Origin: Accumulibacter sp.
Lineage (GTDB): Bacteria; Pseudomonadota; Gammaproteobacteria; Burkholderiales; Rhodocyclaceae
Assembly (NCBI GenBank): GCA_017302455.1
Contig: JAFLDO010000002.1
Span: 62,001 to 126,000, forward strand
Length of the DNA stretch: 64,000 nucleotides
Direction: 5' to 3'
Position numbers and translations under genes: made by a program. The notes beneath the pieces are model-generated. The model ran no database searches, was not told the DNA's origin, and saw only the letters and a program-made list of their open reading frames with translations. Below are positions 1-8,116 of this stretch, in pieces (position 1 is the first letter of the stretch; the number at the start of each line of letters is the position of its first letter).

Positions 1-1
1 G

Positions 2-1213
2 CGAGTCCTGATCGCGGCGCTCTACCTCCAGGACGACGATGCGGGCCGCGAAGTGCTGTCGGCCCTCTACGCCGCCAAGGCGGCGCGGCCCGGCCTGCAG
101 ATCGCGGTCTTCGTCGATTGGCATCGCGCTCAGCGCGGGCTGATCGGCAAGGGTGCGAGTGCCGGCAATGCCGCCCTGTATGCGGACATGGCGCAGCGCT
201 TCGGTCCCGGCGTGCCGATCTATGGCGTGCCGGTGCAGACTCGCGAGTTGATGGGTGTCATGCACCTGAAGGGCTTCGTCATCGACGACGCCGTTCTCTA
301 CAGCGGCGCCAGCCTCAATGACGTCTACCTGCATCGCCACCAGCGCTATCGCCTGGATCGTTACCATCTTGTCGAGAATCGGCCGCTGGCCGACAGCCTG
401 GCCGCGCTAATGAGTCAGGTTCTGCGGCCGAACCCGGCTGTCGGTTTCCTGGATTCGGCGGTGCGAGCCAAGACGGGCGCGCTGCGTGGTGCCATCGGCC
501 GCTTGCGCCGAACGCTTGCCAGCAGCGCGTATGGCGTGACATCGGAGCCGATCGGCAACGGCGAGGTCGGGATCACCCCGCTACTCGGTTTCGGTGCCCG
601 CAGGAATCAGCTCAACACGGTGATCCTGCAATTGATCCAGCGTGCCGAACGGCGACTGGTTCTCTACACGCCCTATTTCAACTTGCCGGGTCCGGTTCGC
701 CTGGCGATCGAAGAGCGGCTCAAGCGACGATGCCACGTGACCATCGTGCTCGGCGACAAGACCGCCAACGACTTCTACATGCCTCCCGAGGAGCCGTTCA
801 CGGCGATTTGCGCCCTGCCGTATCTGTACGAAAGCAACTTGCGGCGCTTCTGCAAGGCGCACCAGAAGGCTATTGACCAGGGACTGCTCGACCTGCACCT
901 GTGGCGCCACGACAATCACAGTTTTCATCTGAAGGGTCTGCTGGTGGACGACGACTACGCGCTGATCACCGGCAGCAACATCAATCCGCGGGCCTGGCGG
1001 CTGGACCTCGAGAACGGCCTGCTGATCCACGATCCGCAGAGCCGCCTCATCGAGCAACACTGGGTCGAACTCGAGCGGATTCTGGCGCACACCCGGCGGC
1101 TGGAACATCACCAGGCGCTCGAGGCCGCCGACACCTACCCGTTGCCGGTGCAGCGCCTTCTCAAGCGCCTGGCCCGTACGCGTGCCGACCGTCTGGTGAA
1201 TCAGGTGCTCTGA
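2..1213 (+). CDS. pssA: CDP-diacylglycerol-serine O-phosphatidyltransferase, 5'-truncated by window edge
   Basis: The frame is open to the window edge, so the N-terminus is missing; 403 residues are visible, against about 450 in the E. coli enzyme. The protein is a phospholipase-D-superfamily phosphatidylserine synthase, which joins CDP-diacylglycerol and serine on the way to phosphatidylethanolamine. Two HxKx4D catalytic motifs are visible: HLKGFVIDD followed by YSGASLNDVYLH near visible residue 88, and HLKGLLVDD followed by ITGSNINPRAW near residue 309. DWHRAQRG near the N-terminus is also typical of PssA. The 3' end overlaps, tail to tail, a small receiver gene on the other strand. Family assignment is secure. 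Confidence 0.93.
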   Translation, partial: RVLIAALYLQDDDAGREVLSALYAAKAARPGLQIAVFVDWHRAQRGLIGKGASAGNAALYADMAQRFGPGVPIYGVPVQTRELMGVMHLKGFVIDDAVLYSGASLNDVYLHRHQRYRLDRYHLVENRPLADSLAALMSQVLRPNPAVGFLDSAVRAKTGALRGAIGRLRRTLASSAYGVTSEPIGNGEVGITPLLGFGARRNQLNTVILQLIQRAERRLVLYTPYFNLPGPVRLAIEERLKRRCHVTIVLGDKTANDFYMPPEEPFTAICALPYLYESNLRRFCKAHQKAIDQGLLDLHLWRHDNHSFHLKGLLVDDDYALITGSNINPRAWRLDLENGLLIHDPQSRLIEQHWVELERILAHTRRLEHHQALEAADTYPLPVQRLLKRLARTRADRLVNQVL

Positions 1214-1568
1214 TGGCCAGGCCAGACAGCGTCTGCCGGAGAGCATGCAGGTCGCTCTTCTTGTCGTAGAAGGCATAAGCGCCGGCTTCCAGGCATCGCT
1301 TGCGGTAGACGTCCTCCGCGAAGTTCGTGAATACCAGCACCTTCACGCTCGGCTGCTCCGCGCTCACCGCGCGCAGAACCTCCAGCCCGCTGCCGTTCAC
1401 AAGCTGAATATCGAGCAGGACGATGTCGGGTGGGTTGCTGCGAATGCGTGCGATGGCCGCGGCGGGAGTTTCGAACTCGCCCACCACCTCCGCCCCTTCG
1501 ATCCGCGCGAGCATCTCGCGCAGCATCGCCCGGACAACGGCTGAATCATCGACGATCAGGATTGACAT
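1161..1568 (-). CDS. Single-domain response regulator (receiver only)
   Basis: 135 residues with a complete CheY-like receiver and no output domain. The acidic pair sits in MSILIVDDS, the phospho-acceptor is Asp53 (IVLLDIQ), and a conserved Lys follows in FYDKKSD. The start at 1568 gives the normal receiver N-terminus; a longer upstream reading adds 19 residues that do not look like receiver sequence. Its 5' end overlaps the 3' end of the preceding pseudo-receiver gene by 23 bases, so the two are probably translationally coupled. It is last in a minus-strand run behind a NarL-type regulator and kinase, and may act as a phosphate sink or partner of that kinase. Partner unknown. Confidence 0.75.
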   Translation of the reverse strand: MSILIVDDSAVVRAMLREMLARIEGAEVVGEFETPAAAIARIRSNPPDIVLLDIQLVNGSGLEVLRAVSAEQPSVKVLVFTNFAEDVYRKRCLEAGAYAFYDKKSDLHALRQTLSGLAIRAPDSPDGRHAYGPGA

Positions 1569-1980
1569 CACGGCCCGTTCCAAGAAAAAGCGTATGCCGG
1601 AGCAGCAGTTTTTCGACCTGCTCATGCACCATCAGCGCAACGTTGGGCAGGAGGCTGAGTGAGGTCAGGCCCGGGACGCTGGTAACCCCCCGGCGCAGAA
1701 CAATCACGATCAGCGGACTGGTGCAGGTAGAGGATCGGCTGGCCAACAAGGCATGCACAAAAGCGCGAGATGCTGTTCCCCAACTGATGACTATCACATC
1801 CGGCGTGTGCCTCGCGGCACAGTCGTAGGCGTCTTCAATCGAACGGGCGGTTGCCACCAGATCAACTGCTTCGTTCGCCCGAAGCGCACCGCCAACATCG
1901 TCCAGGAACAGGTTGTCCGTGTCGACCAGGAGGAGACGCGTGCGGTCGTGGTGCAGGTGGGGCGATGCGCAGGGGGCCAT
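1546..1980 (-). CDS. Degenerate receiver-domain protein (pseudo-receiver)
   Basis: 144 residues. RLLLVDTDNLF near residue 16 corresponds to the first beta strand and acidic pocket of a receiver, and PDVIVISWG near residue 60 to the phospho-acceptor strand, but Ser66 occupies the Asp position, so aspartyl phosphorylation is unlikely. No output domain is present. The start at 1980 is chosen because GGAG lies six bases upstream. The gene overlaps the next, intact receiver gene by 23 bases. The assignment rests on fold-like features rather than strong family motifs; it could be a protein-interaction module for the adjacent kinase. Confidence 0.5.
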   Translation of the reverse strand: MAPCASPHLHHDRTRLLLVDTDNLFLDDVGGALRANEAVDLVATARSIEDAYDCAARHTPDVIVISWGTASRAFVHALLASRSSTCTSPLIVIVLRRGVTSVPGLTSLSLLPNVALMVHEQVEKLLLRHTLFLGTGRDVNPDRR

Positions 1981-2099
1981 GGTTATCTCCGCTGCCACTG
2001 ATTCGCCAGAAGAAAGAGTTCCTCCGTGCGCGAATCCATGGGCAGCCCGCATCATCTCCCACACGCCGAGTATCCACTATCGGTGTCGCGTGTAATTTT

Positions 2100-2146
2100 C
2101 TCGTAGGGGATGGCCGACACGGCAGCTGTCGGCGAATCCCTACACG
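2100..2146. repeat. Long imperfect inverted repeat (hairpin)
   Basis: Two 20-base arms (2100-2119 and 2127-2146) match at about 15 of 20 positions around a 7-base loop. The site lies between the NarL-type regulator and the pseudo-receiver gene. There is no T-run on either side, so it does not look like an intrinsic terminator; it may be a mobile palindromic repeat or an mRNA-processing hairpin. Confidence 0.5.
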
Positions 2147-2255
2147 AACAGCGTGCCAAGGCGCTGGACGGAGGAGCAGCCGACGCGCATGCGGGGCCTG
2201 TCGCCGAACGAACCGAACAAGGACCGGCTTGCCGCTCTATCCCGGCGGCGCCGGT

Positions 2256-2897
2256 TCACGACAGCATGCCCTTATCGAGGGCATAACGGGTGAGTTCCGC
2301 GTTGCTGTGCAGCCCCGTCTTTTCGACAATTCGCGCACGATACGTGGTCACCGTCTTCGGACTGAGATGCAGCGCCTCGGCGATCTGGGTCAGGCTTTCC
2401 CCGGAGGCAAGCCGTCGCAGCACTTCGATTTCCCGGTCGGACAGCGCATCGGAAGCAGATTTCCTGCCTTGCCCCACTTCCACCGCCAATTGCTCCAAGA
2501 GCGCGGGGCTCACATGCCGACCACCACCGGCGACTTTGCGTATCGCTGCGAGTAGCGTTCCAGGGGGGCTGTTCTTGGTGAGGTAGCCGGACGCGCCGGC
2601 TTTCAGCGCGCGCACGGCGTAGACCTCCTCGGCGTACATGCTCAGCATCAGCACGGCAATCCTCGGCCGCTCCGCCTTGATCTGTTTCAGCAGGTCAAGA
2701 CCGCCCTTGCCCGGCAGCCCGATATCGACCAGCGCGACATCGAACTCGTTCTGGCGGATCATGCTGATCGCCTGCTCGGCGTTCTCCGCCTCGCTTACGA
2801 CCTCCATATCGTCCGTCTGAGCCAATAGCAGCCGCAAGCCGCCGCGGACCACGGCGTGATCATCCACCAGCAGGATCTGAAGCTTGCGTTCGTTCAT
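2256..2897 (-). CDS. NarL/FixJ-family response regulator with LuxR-type helix-turn-helix
   Basis: 213 residues. The N-terminal receiver (residues 7-122) has the acidic pocket LLVDDH, acceptor Asp58 in ALVDIGLPGKGG, and Lys in YLTKNSPP. The C-terminal LuxR/NarL DNA-binding domain (about 148-210) has LSDREIEVLRRLASG and LSPKTVTTYRARI. It starts six bases after the kinase gene, so the two form a classic NarX/NarL-type two-component pair. The target genes are not identifiable from sequence; the adjacent cytochrome genes are plausible candidates. The product is a cytoplasmic transcription factor. Confidence 0.9.
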   Translation of the reverse strand: MNERKLQILLVDDHAVVRGGLRLLLAQTDDMEVVSEAENAEQAISMIRQNEFDVALVDIGLPGKGGLDLLKQIKAERPRIAVLMLSMYAEEVYAVRALKAGASGYLTKNSPPGTLLAAIRKVAGGGRHVSPALLEQLAVEVGQGRKSASDALSDREIEVLRRLASGESLTQIAEALHLSPKTVTTYRARIVEKTGLHSNAELTRYALDKGMLS

Positions 2898-2903
2898 TGC
2901 GCC

Positions 2904-5429
2904 TCAAAGCGGCATGTGCAGAACAAGGATGGTGCCTTTCCTAACGCCGCGCGACAGCGCGATACTGCCGCCAAACCGGGCGGCACGTTCCTGCATTCCG
3001 AGCAGACCCCAGGATTTGGCCTTGATCAGGGCATCATCGCCAATCCCCACACCGTCATCTTCGACGGCAATCGTGACGGCGCCGGCCGCATGGCGAACAC
3101 AAATCTCGGCGCGCGACGCCTGGGCATGGCGGACGAAGTTGTTCAGCGCTTCCTGGACGATGCGAAACATTGCTGTGGCACGGTCGGGGTCGACATCGAT
3201 AGCCGCGACCTCCGTGGCGATCGAGACCTTGCATTGCAGGCCAGTCCGCTCCTCAATCTGCCCAGCATACCACTCGATGGCCGTCCATACGCCGAGGTGG
3301 TCGAGGACACTCGGTCGCAGATCGTTGATGATGCGGCGCATCGCATCCACGGCTGAATCCACCAACTGCAACGCCTGGGGAAGTTGGGCGTCGCCGGGCG
3401 GCGTTGCCTGTTGCGCACGCTCGATCGCCAGAGCGATTGCCCATCGGACGCCCGTCAGCGTGCTGCCGAGGTCATCGTGAAGTTCGCGCGCGATGCGCAC
3501 CCGTTCATCCTCCCGAACTCGCTCCAGATACTGCGAAAGCTGTCGCAACTCTTCATTGGACGCCACCAGCAAATCCTGGCTATGTTTGAGCCTGGTCATA
3601 TCAACCACGTTGACGAGAACGCCGTCGATGTCGCCATTGACGTTCCGATGTGGCGCGTAGGAGGACAAGGTCCAGAAGAGGCGTGGATCGTCGCGATGAT
3701 CCAGTGCGGCCTCTGGCCTCAGCAGTTCCGTCGTGCCGCGCAGGCGCGGCACGAACTCGTCGGCGACGACCATTTCCCCCGCCAGCGCGCGCGCGAGCAG
3801 CGCTTCGATGCCGTGCTGTCGCGCGTCGGGGAACAAGTCATGAAGCTGCCTGCCGATCGCCGCCTCGCGTGGCAGCCCGATGGCACGTTCCAGGAAGCGG
3901 TTCCAGACAACTACCCTGAGCGCCCGATCATAGACCACGAATCCCTGATCGACATTGTCCAGGATCTCCTGGGCGAAACCCTCGGCCTGCAGGCGCGCGG
4001 TAATGTCCTGGACCGTGGCAACGAAGAAGTCCACGCTGCCGTCTTGATGCCGAACCGCTTTCACGTCTGCTGTCACGTTGACGAGCCTGCCATCCTGGCG
4101 CACGAAGCGCTTGTTCGTCTGAAAGCCATCCCTGGCGCCGCTCAAGACGCCTGCGAACAGGATCGATTCGGCGGCGCGGTCATCAGCATGCGTGAGCTCG
4201 GTCCAGGTCAGGTCGGCCAGTTCCTCGCGCGGGTAGCCGAGAATTTCGCACAGGCAGTCGTTGAAGCGCAGCCAGCGCATGTTGTCCGCTGACAGGATCG
4301 TCATGCCGACGAAGGGAAGATCGAAGAAGAACCTGAGCAGGCGATCCTTTTCAAGACCCTGGGCAGCCAACTCCAGTTGGTGTGTTCGCAGTTGCTGGCG
4401 CCACAGCAGGACGATGAGAACGGCGACGACCAGCACCGCCGAGGTGGCGACCAAGCTGACCCAGAAGACCAGATTGCGCAGCGGAGACAGTACTTCGTCG
4501 CGGTCGACTTTCGCCACCAGATGCCATGGCGTACCTGCCACCGGGCGGGTGGCGGCCAGTACGCCGACACCGCGGTAGTCCTTTCCCGTCATGACCTGCG
4601 CCGTGCCGGCCAGTACAGCGCGGGCGGCCGGCAGTTCGGGATCGGTCAGGGCTTGACTGAATAGCAGCGCCGTTCCCTTGCGATGGCGCAACTCGTTCAA
4701 ATACAGGACGGCATCTCCCTCCTGGCGCACCAGCAGCGTCTCCGCGCTCGGGCTCGGCGTTGGCCAGCTCTGAATCAACGGGAACACGACACGTTCTACC
4801 GGAGTGTCGAGGATAACGGCGCCCACCACTTGCTGCCTGCCGTCCATTTTCTTGGTCAGCGGCGCAACCCAGTCGAGGTGGGCGCGGCCCGACTGACTCC
4901 GATAGAGATCTGTCGTCGCTACCTGGCTGGTCTGGAAGGCGGTGTGCAGCGCTTTCCGGACAGGTGCTTCGCCAGTTGTTTCGTCCAAGCCGAGGGCTAG
5001 GATCTGCCGGGCGTTACCGTCAACCACCACGAAGCCGTCGTAGGCATAGGCCCGCCTGAGCGTCTCGAGCCGGTCCAGGATGCGCTTGCGCGCACCGGGG
5101 TCCACCTCGCGCGTTGCCCGGACGGCGTCTTCGACGAGACCGGGGCTGGCGCTGAGGACCAGCGCATCACCACGTCGCTCGGCCAGCCACGCTTCGATCT
5201 GGCCCGCCTTCAGGTCGGCGATGGCGCCCAGATCGGCAAAGGCCTGCTGCTCGAGACGCGGGGTTTCCAGGTAAAAGATACCCACGCCGACCAGAGGCAC
5301 GCTTGACAGCAAGCCCAGGATGACCGCAGCCACGCCACCTAGGCGTGACCTGCGCAGTCTGCTGGCGCTAAGGGACAGGAAATCCGACGGCACCGGCACG
5401 AGGATACGCAGCCGATCAAATGTCGTCAA
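2904..5429 (-). CDS. Membrane sensor histidine kinase (Cache-like, two PAS, HisKA_3, HATPase)
   Basis: 841 residues. Membrane segments near residues 32-52 and 325-350 bracket a periplasmic sensing region that resembles a double-Cache domain. Two PAS domains follow (about 365-475, with NDCLCEILGYPREEL, and about 480-610). A HisKA_3 dimerisation domain carries the phospho-acceptor His651 in ARELHDDLG, and the HATPase domain ends with DDGVGIGDD and GLLGMQERA. This is NarX/UhpB-class architecture, matching the NarL-type regulator six bases downstream. The periplasmic ligand cannot be told from the sequence; the upstream cytochrome genes suggest a redox or respiratory signal (inference). A terminator separates it from the cytochrome gene. 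Confidence 0.88.
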   Translation of the reverse strand: MTTFDRLRILVPVPSDFLSLSASRLRRSRLGGVAAVILGLLSSVPLVGVGIFYLETPRLEQQAFADLGAIADLKAGQIEAWLAERRGDALVLSASPGLVEDAVRATREVDPGARKRILDRLETLRRAYAYDGFVVVDGNARQILALGLDETTGEAPVRKALHTAFQTSQVATTDLYRSQSGRAHLDWVAPLTKKMDGRQQVVGAVILDTPVERVVFPLIQSWPTPSPSAETLLVRQEGDAVLYLNELRHRKGTALLFSQALTDPELPAARAVLAGTAQVMTGKDYRGVGVLAATRPVAGTPWHLVAKVDRDEVLSPLRNLVFWVSLVATSAVLVVAVLIVLLWRQQLRTHQLELAAQGLEKDRLLRFFFDLPFVGMTILSADNMRWLRFNDCLCEILGYPREELADLTWTELTHADDRAAESILFAGVLSGARDGFQTNKRFVRQDGRLVNVTADVKAVRHQDGSVDFFVATVQDITARLQAEGFAQEILDNVDQGFVVYDRALRVVVWNRFLERAIGLPREAAIGRQLHDLFPDARQHGIEALLARALAGEMVVADEFVPRLRGTTELLRPEAALDHRDDPRLFWTLSSYAPHRNVNGDIDGVLVNVVDMTRLKHSQDLLVASNEELRQLSQYLERVREDERVRIARELHDDLGSTLTGVRWAIALAIERAQQATPPGDAQLPQALQLVDSAVDAMRRIINDLRPSVLDHLGVWTAIEWYAGQIEERTGLQCKVSIATEVAAIDVDPDRATAMFRIVQEALNNFVRHAQASRAEICVRHAAGAVTIAVEDDGVGIGDDALIKAKSWGLLGMQERAARFGGSIALSRGVRKGTILVLHMPL

Positions 5430-5481
5430 TCGAGCCCTGTTGCGAAGGGGGCTTCAAGGGGCAGAACGCGTCGGAACCCGG

Positions 5482-5515
5482 AAAAGAAAACGGGCAGCGC
5501 CGAAACGCTGCCCGT
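5482..5515 (-). terminator. Rho-independent terminator after the cytochrome c gene
   Basis: A 10-bp perfect stem (5490-5499 with 5506-5515, ACGGGCAGCG arms) with a 6-base loop is followed on the minus strand by TTTCTTTT. It separates the napC-cytochrome transcript from the kinase gene downstream. Confidence 0.85.
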
Positions 5516-5536
5516 TGTCCTGGCCAAAGGAGGAGG

Positions 5537-6376
5537 CTATTGCTTCGCGGACTTGACGTCGCCGTCGGCACCGAAGCCCATCGTGTAGCCCATCGAAACG
5601 TGATGGAAGCGACCGGTGGCATGGTCGGCATGGATGGCGACACCGAACGGCGTCGCCTTGCCCTCGGCGAGAGGGCCGGAGAGCTTGCGCGTGAAGGTGA
5701 CCGTATAGGTGTCGCCGGCCTTGCTGCCTTCCGCCTTGACGCCGGCGGTGCCGCCTTCCATGTTGCGCTTGTCGGTCACCGAGCCATCGACCACCTTGGC
5801 ACCCTTGGCGCTCTTCCACTGCATCAGTTCGTAGGCGCCGTCCTTGGTGTACTTCGTCTTCTTGTCGTCCGCCCCCGGCATGGTGCGTGCGTCGCTGTGG
5901 CAGGTCGCCCAACAACCAACCTGCGCGCCTTGCGTTACCTTGTCGCTGGGGAACATGACGGCGACCTTGACATCGTTCTCCTTGTCGGCCGGATCGACGC
6001 CACCGGCCGGTGCCTTGAAGGTCAGGCGGATATAGGCGTTATCCTTGTCGTAGGCGCTCTGCACGCTGACCGGGAAACTCATTGTCTTCGGCGCGCCCTT
6101 GGGCTCGAGATCCTTGCCGGCAAGGCGCTTCATGTCGAAGTTGAGGCCACCCTTTTCCTCGTGGCAACCCACGCAGGTTTCGCCCTTGTTGATCCCGGTA
6201 CGACCGCTATGGTCCGATTTCTTCATCACCCACTCGATCGGCGTCACGCCGGCGTGGAACACCTGAATGTCGCGTTTCGGAACCTTGCTCCAGTCGGGAG
6301 CAGCAGCCTGCGCGAACTGCGCACCGGAAACCAGCAACGCGCCGAAGAGGGCAAGGGAAACGCTCGTTCTTTTCAT
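5537..6376 (-). CDS. Periplasmic c-type cytochrome with ethylbenzene-dehydrogenase-like haem domain
   Basis: 279 residues with a signal peptide (about 1-25, ending AQAAA). One canonical haem c motif, CVGCH, lies at residues 68-72. A second candidate, CWATCH at 155-160, has three residues between the cysteines (CX3CH). The C-terminal half, rich in beta-strand-like sequence and ending HVSMGYTMGF, resembles the haem-binding domain of the ethylbenzene/DMSO dehydrogenase gamma-subunit family. The start at 6376 is chosen because GGAG lies six bases upstream. It lies 115 bases downstream of a NapC/NirT quinol dehydrogenase gene and probably accepts electrons from it. The electron acceptor or reductase partner is not in the window. 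Confidence 0.75.
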   Translation of the reverse strand: MKRTSVSLALFGALLVSGAQFAQAAAPDWSKVPKRDIQVFHAGVTPIEWVMKKSDHSGRTGINKGETCVGCHEEKGGLNFDMKRLAGKDLEPKGAPKTMSFPVSVQSAYDKDNAYIRLTFKAPAGGVDPADKENDVKVAVMFPSDKVTQGAQVGCWATCHSDARTMPGADDKKTKYTKDGAYELMQWKSAKGAKVVDGSVTDKRNMEGGTAGVKAEGSKAGDTYTVTFTRKLSGPLAEGKATPFGVAIHADHATGRFHHVSMGYTMGFGADGDVKSAKQ

Positions 6377-6491
6377 GACAAACTCCACTCAAGTAGTAGG
6401 TATTGATGCGGTCATCGCCGGCCAGGGGTGGCCCGGGTTTCTGGTCAGCGCCTGGCCGTGGATGGGATCTCGCCGGTCGTGTTCAGCGGGC

Positions 6492-7073
6492 CTACTCGTC
6501 TTCCTCTTCCGGCATGTTCTTTGGCTTCCTGTGCGCAATGCCCTTGTGGCAATCGATGCAGGTCTTTTTCTCGTCCTGACCGATCTTGTGCATCTTCGAG
6601 GCGCGCGCCTTCTGCTTTTCGATATCCATCGCCGAGAACGAATTCCGGCATTCGCGCGAATCGCTCCCCTTCATGCGCTCCCATTCGTGGCCCGCCAATT
6701 CGAGGCGCTTGGCCTCGAACTTCTCGGGAGTCGAGATCGTCCCCATGATCTTGCCATAGACCTCCTGGCTCGCCTGGATCTTGCGCATCATCTTGTGGCC
6801 CCAGTCCCTGGGCACGTGACAGTCGGAGCAATAGGCGCGGACGCCGGTGCGGTTGCTGTAGTGAATGGTCGTCTTGTACTCCTGATAGACGTTGTCCTTC
6901 ATCTCGTGACAGCCGATGCAGAACTCGAGAGTGTTGGTTGCTTCCATCGCCGTATTGAAGCCACCCCAGAACAGGATGCCCGCGATGAAGCCGACCGACA
7001 GCAGGGCCAATAGCGAGTACTTGGCACTTGGGCGTTTGAGTGTTGCCCAGAAACCTGAGCCGTTATCGGACAC
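6492..7073 (-). CDS. NapC/NirT-family membrane multihaem quinol dehydrogenase, third haem motif lost
   Basis: 193 residues. One N-terminal membrane anchor (about 18-40) precedes a periplasmic multihaem domain that passes electrons from quinol to periplasmic cytochromes. Haem motifs CIGCH (52-56), CSDCH (82-86) and CIDCH (172-176) are intact. At the third site, relatives have SRECRNCHSF; here the sequence reads SRECRNSFSAMD from Cys142, so the second Cys and the His are gone, as if six bases had been deleted in frame between 6641 and 6642. All surrounding conserved residues remain, including CIDCHKGIAH. It is the first gene of a two-gene unit with the cytochrome behind an FNR-like site. Confidence 0.85.
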   Translation of the reverse strand: MSDNGSGFWATLKRPSAKYSLLALLSVGFIAGILFWGGFNTAMEATNTLEFCIGCHEMKDNVYQEYKTTIHYSNRTGVRAYCSDCHVPRDWGHKMMRKIQASQEVYGKIMGTISTPEKFEAKRLELAGHEWERMKGSDSRECRNSFSAMDIEKQKARASKMHKIGQDEKKTCIDCHKGIAHRKPKNMPEEEDE

Positions 7074-7130
7074 GATGCTTCCCTCCCCCTGAGATTTCCA
7101 CGCCTTCTGCCAAACGCCGAGGCTGGCGAG

Positions 7131-7173
7131 AGTCTAGCGGATCAGCCGATGCCGACGGTTTGATCTAGGTTAA
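7131..7173 (-). promoter_or_regulatory. FNR/ANR-like site and -10 element upstream of napC-type gene
   Basis: TTGAT-CTAG-GTTAA at 7160-7173 matches the FNR consensus (TTGAT-N4-ATCAA) at 8 of 10 positions. On the minus strand a -10-like TAGACT lies at 7131-7136, 33 bases centre to centre, the geometry of a class II FNR promoter with the site near -41.5. This suggests anaerobic induction of the NapC-cytochrome unit. The assignment is from spacing and consensus only. Confidence 0.5.
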
Positions 7174-7221
7174 CAAATGGGAAAGTCGCGTCGGCGCTTG
7201 TCGCCCAGGGTGGTCAGGATC

Positions 7222-7601
7222 TCAGGGCTGCATGTTGTCGATGGGCAGGCGCAGATTCTGGCTGCCCGGCTTGACGCCCTTGAGGGTGCCGAGGATGTCC
7301 CCACGGGAACTCTGCGCCAAGCCGGCCAGCCGGCATGGTTGCCGGCGTCGGTACCTTCGGGGAAACGCTCCATGGCCTTGCAGGAGCAGGCGAGTCTATC
7401 CAGCATTGGCTGTGCTCGGGATTCTTCCTGGCTTTCTCTACCAGGTCGGCGACAATCTCCGCGATCTGCTGTGGCGGCAAGCGCGCGTGGACTGCCGCGC
7501 AGCGCATCGCCGGCAGCGGCGGGCAACGGGACAAGGAGGAACAGAACGCCCGGTCCGAACCACAGTAGCAGCGTCGTTTCGTTCAGTGGCAGCAGGTAAC
7601 G
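7222..7601 (-). pseudogene. Decayed, internally deleted second copy of ccmH-ccmI
   Basis: Four collinear blocks match the intact genes further along: 7222-7318 matches the ccmI 3' end (about 8434-8531), about 7350-7490 matches 9130-9270, 7491-7532 matches 9300-9341, and about 7540-7601 matches the middle of ccmH (9786-9848). Order and orientation are kept, but long segments between the blocks are gone and the reading frame is broken. It is best explained as a tandem duplicate decaying by deletion. The rest of the 7074-7762 interval (7174-7221 and 7602-7762) shows no other recognisable gene. Confidence 0.85.
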
Positions 7602-7762
7602 GCATTAGGCGTCTGTCTTGGGATCCCCTACGCCAACAACCGAGAGGGACGAAGCGCCGTGGAGCGGAGGCAATGGTCCGTACCGAACATCCCGAATGTT
7701 TCTGTTCGATCGGAATGCATGAGGACGGGCGAGGAAGGCCTTCATGCCGACGCCCGGTTGCG

Positions 7763-8116
7763 TCAGGAAGACCGTTCCCGGAGGTGCCGCAGACCTGGCA
7801 AGAGCACCGGAATGTCGCTCTGGATGATGCTCCACAAAGTATCGTTGTCGATTCCCAGGTAGCCGTGAATCAGCCGGTTCCGGGTGGCGATGATCAGCCG
7901 CCACGGCACCTGTGGATTGGCAGCCCGTACGGTGTCCGGGATGTGAGTTGCAGCCTCGCCGATCAGTTCCAGATTGCGCAAGGTGGCGTCGTAGTTCAAC
8001 TCATTGACGACGAACGCCGTCTGGTCGAGTTGGGCGGTGTAGGCGATCACCTTCTCTGCAAAGCCGATCATGTCGTCGACGTAGAACCGCCATTCGCGCG
8101 CTGGCCGCTCAGACAT
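7763..8116 (-). CDS. HepT-like HEPN-domain toxin (DUF86 family)
   Basis: 117 residues, all-helical, with the HEPN RNase signature R-x4-H-x-Y as Arg79, His84 and Tyr86 in RNRLIHGY. HepT proteins are RNases neutralised by a MntA-type nucleotidyltransferase that AMPylates the Tyr in this motif. The gene overlaps the upstream mntA-like gene by eight bases, the usual antitoxin-first arrangement. The pair sits directly behind ccmI and in front of the decayed ccmH-ccmI copy. The motif residues are intact, so it is probably functional. Confidence 0.88.
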   Translation of the reverse strand: MSERPAREWRFYVDDMIGFAEKVIAYTAQLDQTAFVVNELNYDATLRNLELIGEAATHIPDTVRAANPQVPWRLIIATRNRLIHGYLGIDNDTLWSIIQSDIPVLLPGLRHLRERSS

